Part shown: positions 5,143-7,137 of the stretch, one piece after another
How positions within the stretch are numbered: the first letter of the stretch is position 1
How the letters are laid out: each line of letters starts with the position of its first letter
From: Oscillospiraceae bacterium
GTDB taxonomy: Bacteria; Bacillota_A; Clostridia; Oscillospirales; CAG-272
Reading direction: 5' to 3'
Length of the DNA stretch: 7,137 nt
NCBI GenBank assembly: GCA_015064195.1
Contig: SVSO01000157.1
Span: 1-7,137 of the forward strand
The notes under the pieces: generated by a model
Databases searched by the model: none
Told to the model about the DNA's origin: nothing
The model's input: only the letters and a program-made list of their open reading frames with translations
Made by a program: the position numbers and the translations under genes

Positions 5143-7137
5143 TTATTTTAATAGGATGCGGAAGCCGCCCACACCGGCGGAACAGCAGTCATATTCCACA
5201 GAGCCGGTCAGCTTGCCGTCAGCGTAAGTGAACTTGGGATATACATCAAACAGCAGATCGTAAGAATTAACACGTAAGATCAGCTTATAGGAGACATCGT
5301 AGTACCTTGAGAAGCTTTCCATACTCAGATTCTGGTTCGGATAATTGATCCTTCCGTCGAAAATCCATGCAAGCTGTCCCACATCCATGCTGATTGTAAG
5401 TGAACAGTCGCTGTAAATATTCAACTGCAGCTCTGTCGTACCGGATTTGGATGTGTAATTCGGGAACGCGCCATCATCGATGACTTCGTATTCCACATCG
5501 AAGGTCTCGCTGATCTCCTCGGTAAGTTCCGCCTTAACGAATCGATAGTCGGCAACTTCCCGCAGCACATAGCCGCTCAGCACGCTGTCGTCCAGCATCA
5601 CCGTGGCCGTGTAGTGTACGCGGAACAGGCCGTCGATCGTCGTGTAATCCGCTGTCACCGAAAGGCCGCGCTCCACGTCCTCCTTGCCGGCGATGCTCAC
5701 CGCTTCAAATTCGCCGTTGAAGGTGCAGTGCTCGGGAATGATGCCCTGCAGCATGGTGAGGATCGTCTCGTCGGGGATCTCCTCGGTGCGCGTGATCTCC
5801 GATGCGGTCTTGATGCCGATGGAATCGAATGCCCATTTGCCATTTTTCAGCGTAAATGTGACATCCGCCATGCCGGTGAAGCTGCACGTGCCGTCGTCAT
5901 AGGCGAAATCGGTGGTCACGATCGCTTTCGTATAGCCGGTGCCAAAGCGCGGCTTCCAGCTGGCAAAGGTCATATTTGCCGCGGACAGCGTATCGCCCCG
6001 GAAGGTGAATTTTCCCGCCGCCGCCATGGTCTTCATCTCCGCCTCGGCAAGCTTCACATCCTGCTCCAGTGTCATGTTCACCGTGTCAGCGGTCGTCCAT
6101 TTGTAATCGCCGCAGTAGATGTACTCCGCATCCAGACTTGCGCGGCCGGTCATGTTGAGATAGTGTACATTCACATAAACGGGGATTTCCGCCATATTCT
6201 CCGAAAGCTCCGCCTCGTCGTATTCCACCTCAACGGAAACCTTCAGATCATCGCTGTCAAAATCACGGATCTCGTTGTCGTTCAGCGTCATGGTGCCGTC
6301 GTCGTGATGGACATACAGGGTGGGATAGAGGAAGAAATCGTCCTCGCCAAGCTCATGATCGGGCGTGTAGATGACGCCCATGTATTCGCTGTAGGACTGC
6401 AGATAACGCTGGAACCAGCCGCTGTTTTTGCGGTAGATCATCTGAGCGCTGCACTGCATCGTGTCCTTTGTTTCCTTATTATGCGCGGTCAGAACAACGG
6501 CGTAGTCCCGATAGTTGCCGTCCTTTTCTGCCAGCTCAATGTCCGCTTTTTTCAGCGTGTAGCCGGCAAAATCCTGATCGAGGATGTCACTCTGAATGTC
6601 CTTTTTGATGCGGCCCTTGCCCGGTGCGAGGCCGATGATGATGTTGGCCGTGATGACAAGCGACAGGATCACGCCGATGACGATGAGGGCGATGATTCCG
6701 CCCTTCGCTGCACTGCGCTTCTGTGCCTTGGCGCGCCGATCAAGCTCCGCTTCCTTAGCGTCGATTCCGGCAAGCGCGGCCTGACATTTTTCGATCAGCT
6801 CCGCACTGAGTCCGGTCTTGGTAAGAAGCTCGCAGATGCGCGTCAGCACCGCTTTGCACGGTGCAAGCTCCTTTTTCGTTTTTGCATTTTCCGCTTTGGC
6901 GATCCAGCGTTCCTCATTGTCCACGATGCGCCGGATGATCGCCGCACCCTCGCCCTTCAGACAAGCGTCGGCGGTGCGCTGGCAGTGGAAGCAGCGGTCT
7001 GCGCCGATGTGTCCGCAGGTGCAGAACCACAGTCCGCCCTCCAGTTCCGACCAGAAATACTGCTCGTCGCCGGTGAGTGCCATCAGCTCCATGATCTCGG
7101 GCGAAACGCGCTCGGAGATCTTCGAGGTGGGCAGAGG
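5143..7137 (-). CDS. Zinc-ribbon single-pass membrane protein with large extracellular beta-rich region (5' partial)
   Basis: The frame stays open to the window edge, 15 codons upstream of the first Met (7092). That Met has no Shine-Dalgarno sequence, so the true start is probably outside; residues below are numbered from Met 7092. A zinc-ribbon-like motif W-x-C-x-C-x7-C-x2-C (W22, C24, C26, C34, C37) is followed by a charged helical stretch (about 52-128) with more Cys (44, 79, 87, 103). A single transmembrane helix follows (about 131-154). Basic residues before the helix place the ribbon in the cytoplasm and residues 155-649 outside. The outer part is predicted beta-rich, with recurring strands ending in an aromatic, such as 'MADVTFTLKNGKW' (409-420), suggesting three or four tandem modules before a C-terminal domain (about 530-649). 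The family pattern of cytoplasmic ribbon, helix and outer domain is common in Clostridia; a second ribbon may lie in the missing N-terminus. It is the first visible gene of the operon. The ligand and role are unknown, and sensing or anchoring are both possible. Confidence 0.85.
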   Translation of the reverse strand, partial: PLPTSKISERVSPEIMELMALTGDEQYFWSELEGGLWFCTCGHIGADRCFHCQRTADACLKGEGAAIIRRIVDNEERWIAKAENAKTKKELAPCKAVLTRICELLTKTGLSAELIEKCQAALAGIDAKEAELDRRAKAQKRSAAKGGIIALIVIGVILSLVITANIIIGLAPGKGRIKKDIQSDILDQDFAGYTLKKADIELAEKDGNYRDYAVVLTAHNKETKDTMQCSAQMIYRKNSGWFQRYLQSYSEYMGVIYTPDHELGEDDFFLYPTLYVHHDDGTMTLNDNEIRDFDSDDLKVSVEVEYDEAELSENMAEIPVYVNVHYLNMTGRASLDAEYIYCGDYKWTTADTVNMTLEQDVKLAEAEMKTMAAAGKFTFRGDTLSAANMTFASWKPRFGTGYTKAIVTTDFAYDDGTCSFTGMADVTFTLKNGKWAFDSIGIKTASEITRTEEIPDETILTMLQGIIPEHCTFNGEFEAVSIAGKEDVERGLSVTADYTTIDGLFRVHYTATVMLDDSVLSGYVLREVADYRFVKAELTEEISETFDVEYEVIDDGAFPNYTSKSGTTELQLNIYSDCSLTISMDVGQLAWIFDGRINYPNQNLSMESFSRYYDVSYKLILRVNSYDLLFDVYPKFTYADGKLTGSVEYDCCSAGVGGFRILLK
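5221..5460 (-). other. Low-GC segment inside the zinc-ribbon membrane protein gene
   Basis: By hand count these 240 nt are about 42% G+C, while sampled 60-nt stretches on either side and further upstream are about 55-63%. The segment encodes roughly residues 545-624, in the C-terminal extracellular domain, which is rich in Asn, Tyr, Ser, Ile and Lys. Part of the dip therefore comes from amino-acid content, but codons such as TTA and GTA also appear. Confidence 0.5.

Noticed and set aside
3383..5175. The zinc-ribbon protein and the SLH protein both end in RILL plus Lys or Arg.
   Set aside because: The match is only four or five residues in a hydrophobic last strand. It is too short to argue for a shared C-terminal signal.
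3371..5227. A 618-codon plus-strand open frame lying opposite the SLH protein gene.
   Set aside because: It is antisense to a gene with a signal peptide, three SLH domains and a good ribosome binding site. Its translation is rich in Arg, His, Val and Ile with no recognisable domain, as expected of the mirror frame of a GC-rich gene.

Overview
The window holds one compact minus-strand block of four genes, and both end genes run off the window. Read in transcription order (right to left) they are: a zinc-ribbon, single-pass membrane protein (7137 to 5143, 5' end missing); a secreted protein with three S-layer homology (SLH) domains (5122 to 3383); a lipoprotein with worn SLH-like repeats (3376 to 1976); and a membrane-anchored protein with an SH3-like domain and a transglutaminase-like domain (1979 to 1, 3' end missing). 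The junctions are 20 nt, 6 nt and a 4-nt ATGA overlap. There is no room for internal promoters or terminators, so the four genes are very probably co-transcribed. No RNA genes, mobile elements, CRISPR arrays or gene-free stretches were seen.

The likely host is a fairly GC-rich member of the Clostridia (Bacillota). The reasons are the SLH domains, the cytoplasmic zinc ribbon joined to a membrane helix and a large extracellular part, the Gram-positive style ribosome binding sites (AAGGGGG, AAGGAGG), and the transglutaminase form with an upstream 'DYPQVFWL'-type cap. Assignment below class level is not supported.

All four products appear to be exported or to face the outside of the membrane, so the block looks like a cell-envelope module. 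One protein binds the wall polymer (SLH), one is lipid-anchored, one carries a papain-like Cys enzyme domain with an SH3-like targeting domain, and one spans the membrane with a metal-binding ribbon inside. The joint role is inferred; no pathway is identified.

The most interesting observation is an approximately 80 to 95 residue repeat. It occurs once at the C-terminus of the lipoprotein and three times at the N-terminus of the next protein, on either side of the ATGA gene junction. Its hallmark is a 'LPxNxxxLFxxWF' block. I do not recognise it as a named domain. Long plus-strand reading frames, up to 618 codons, are antisense shadows of the real genes and are not annotated.
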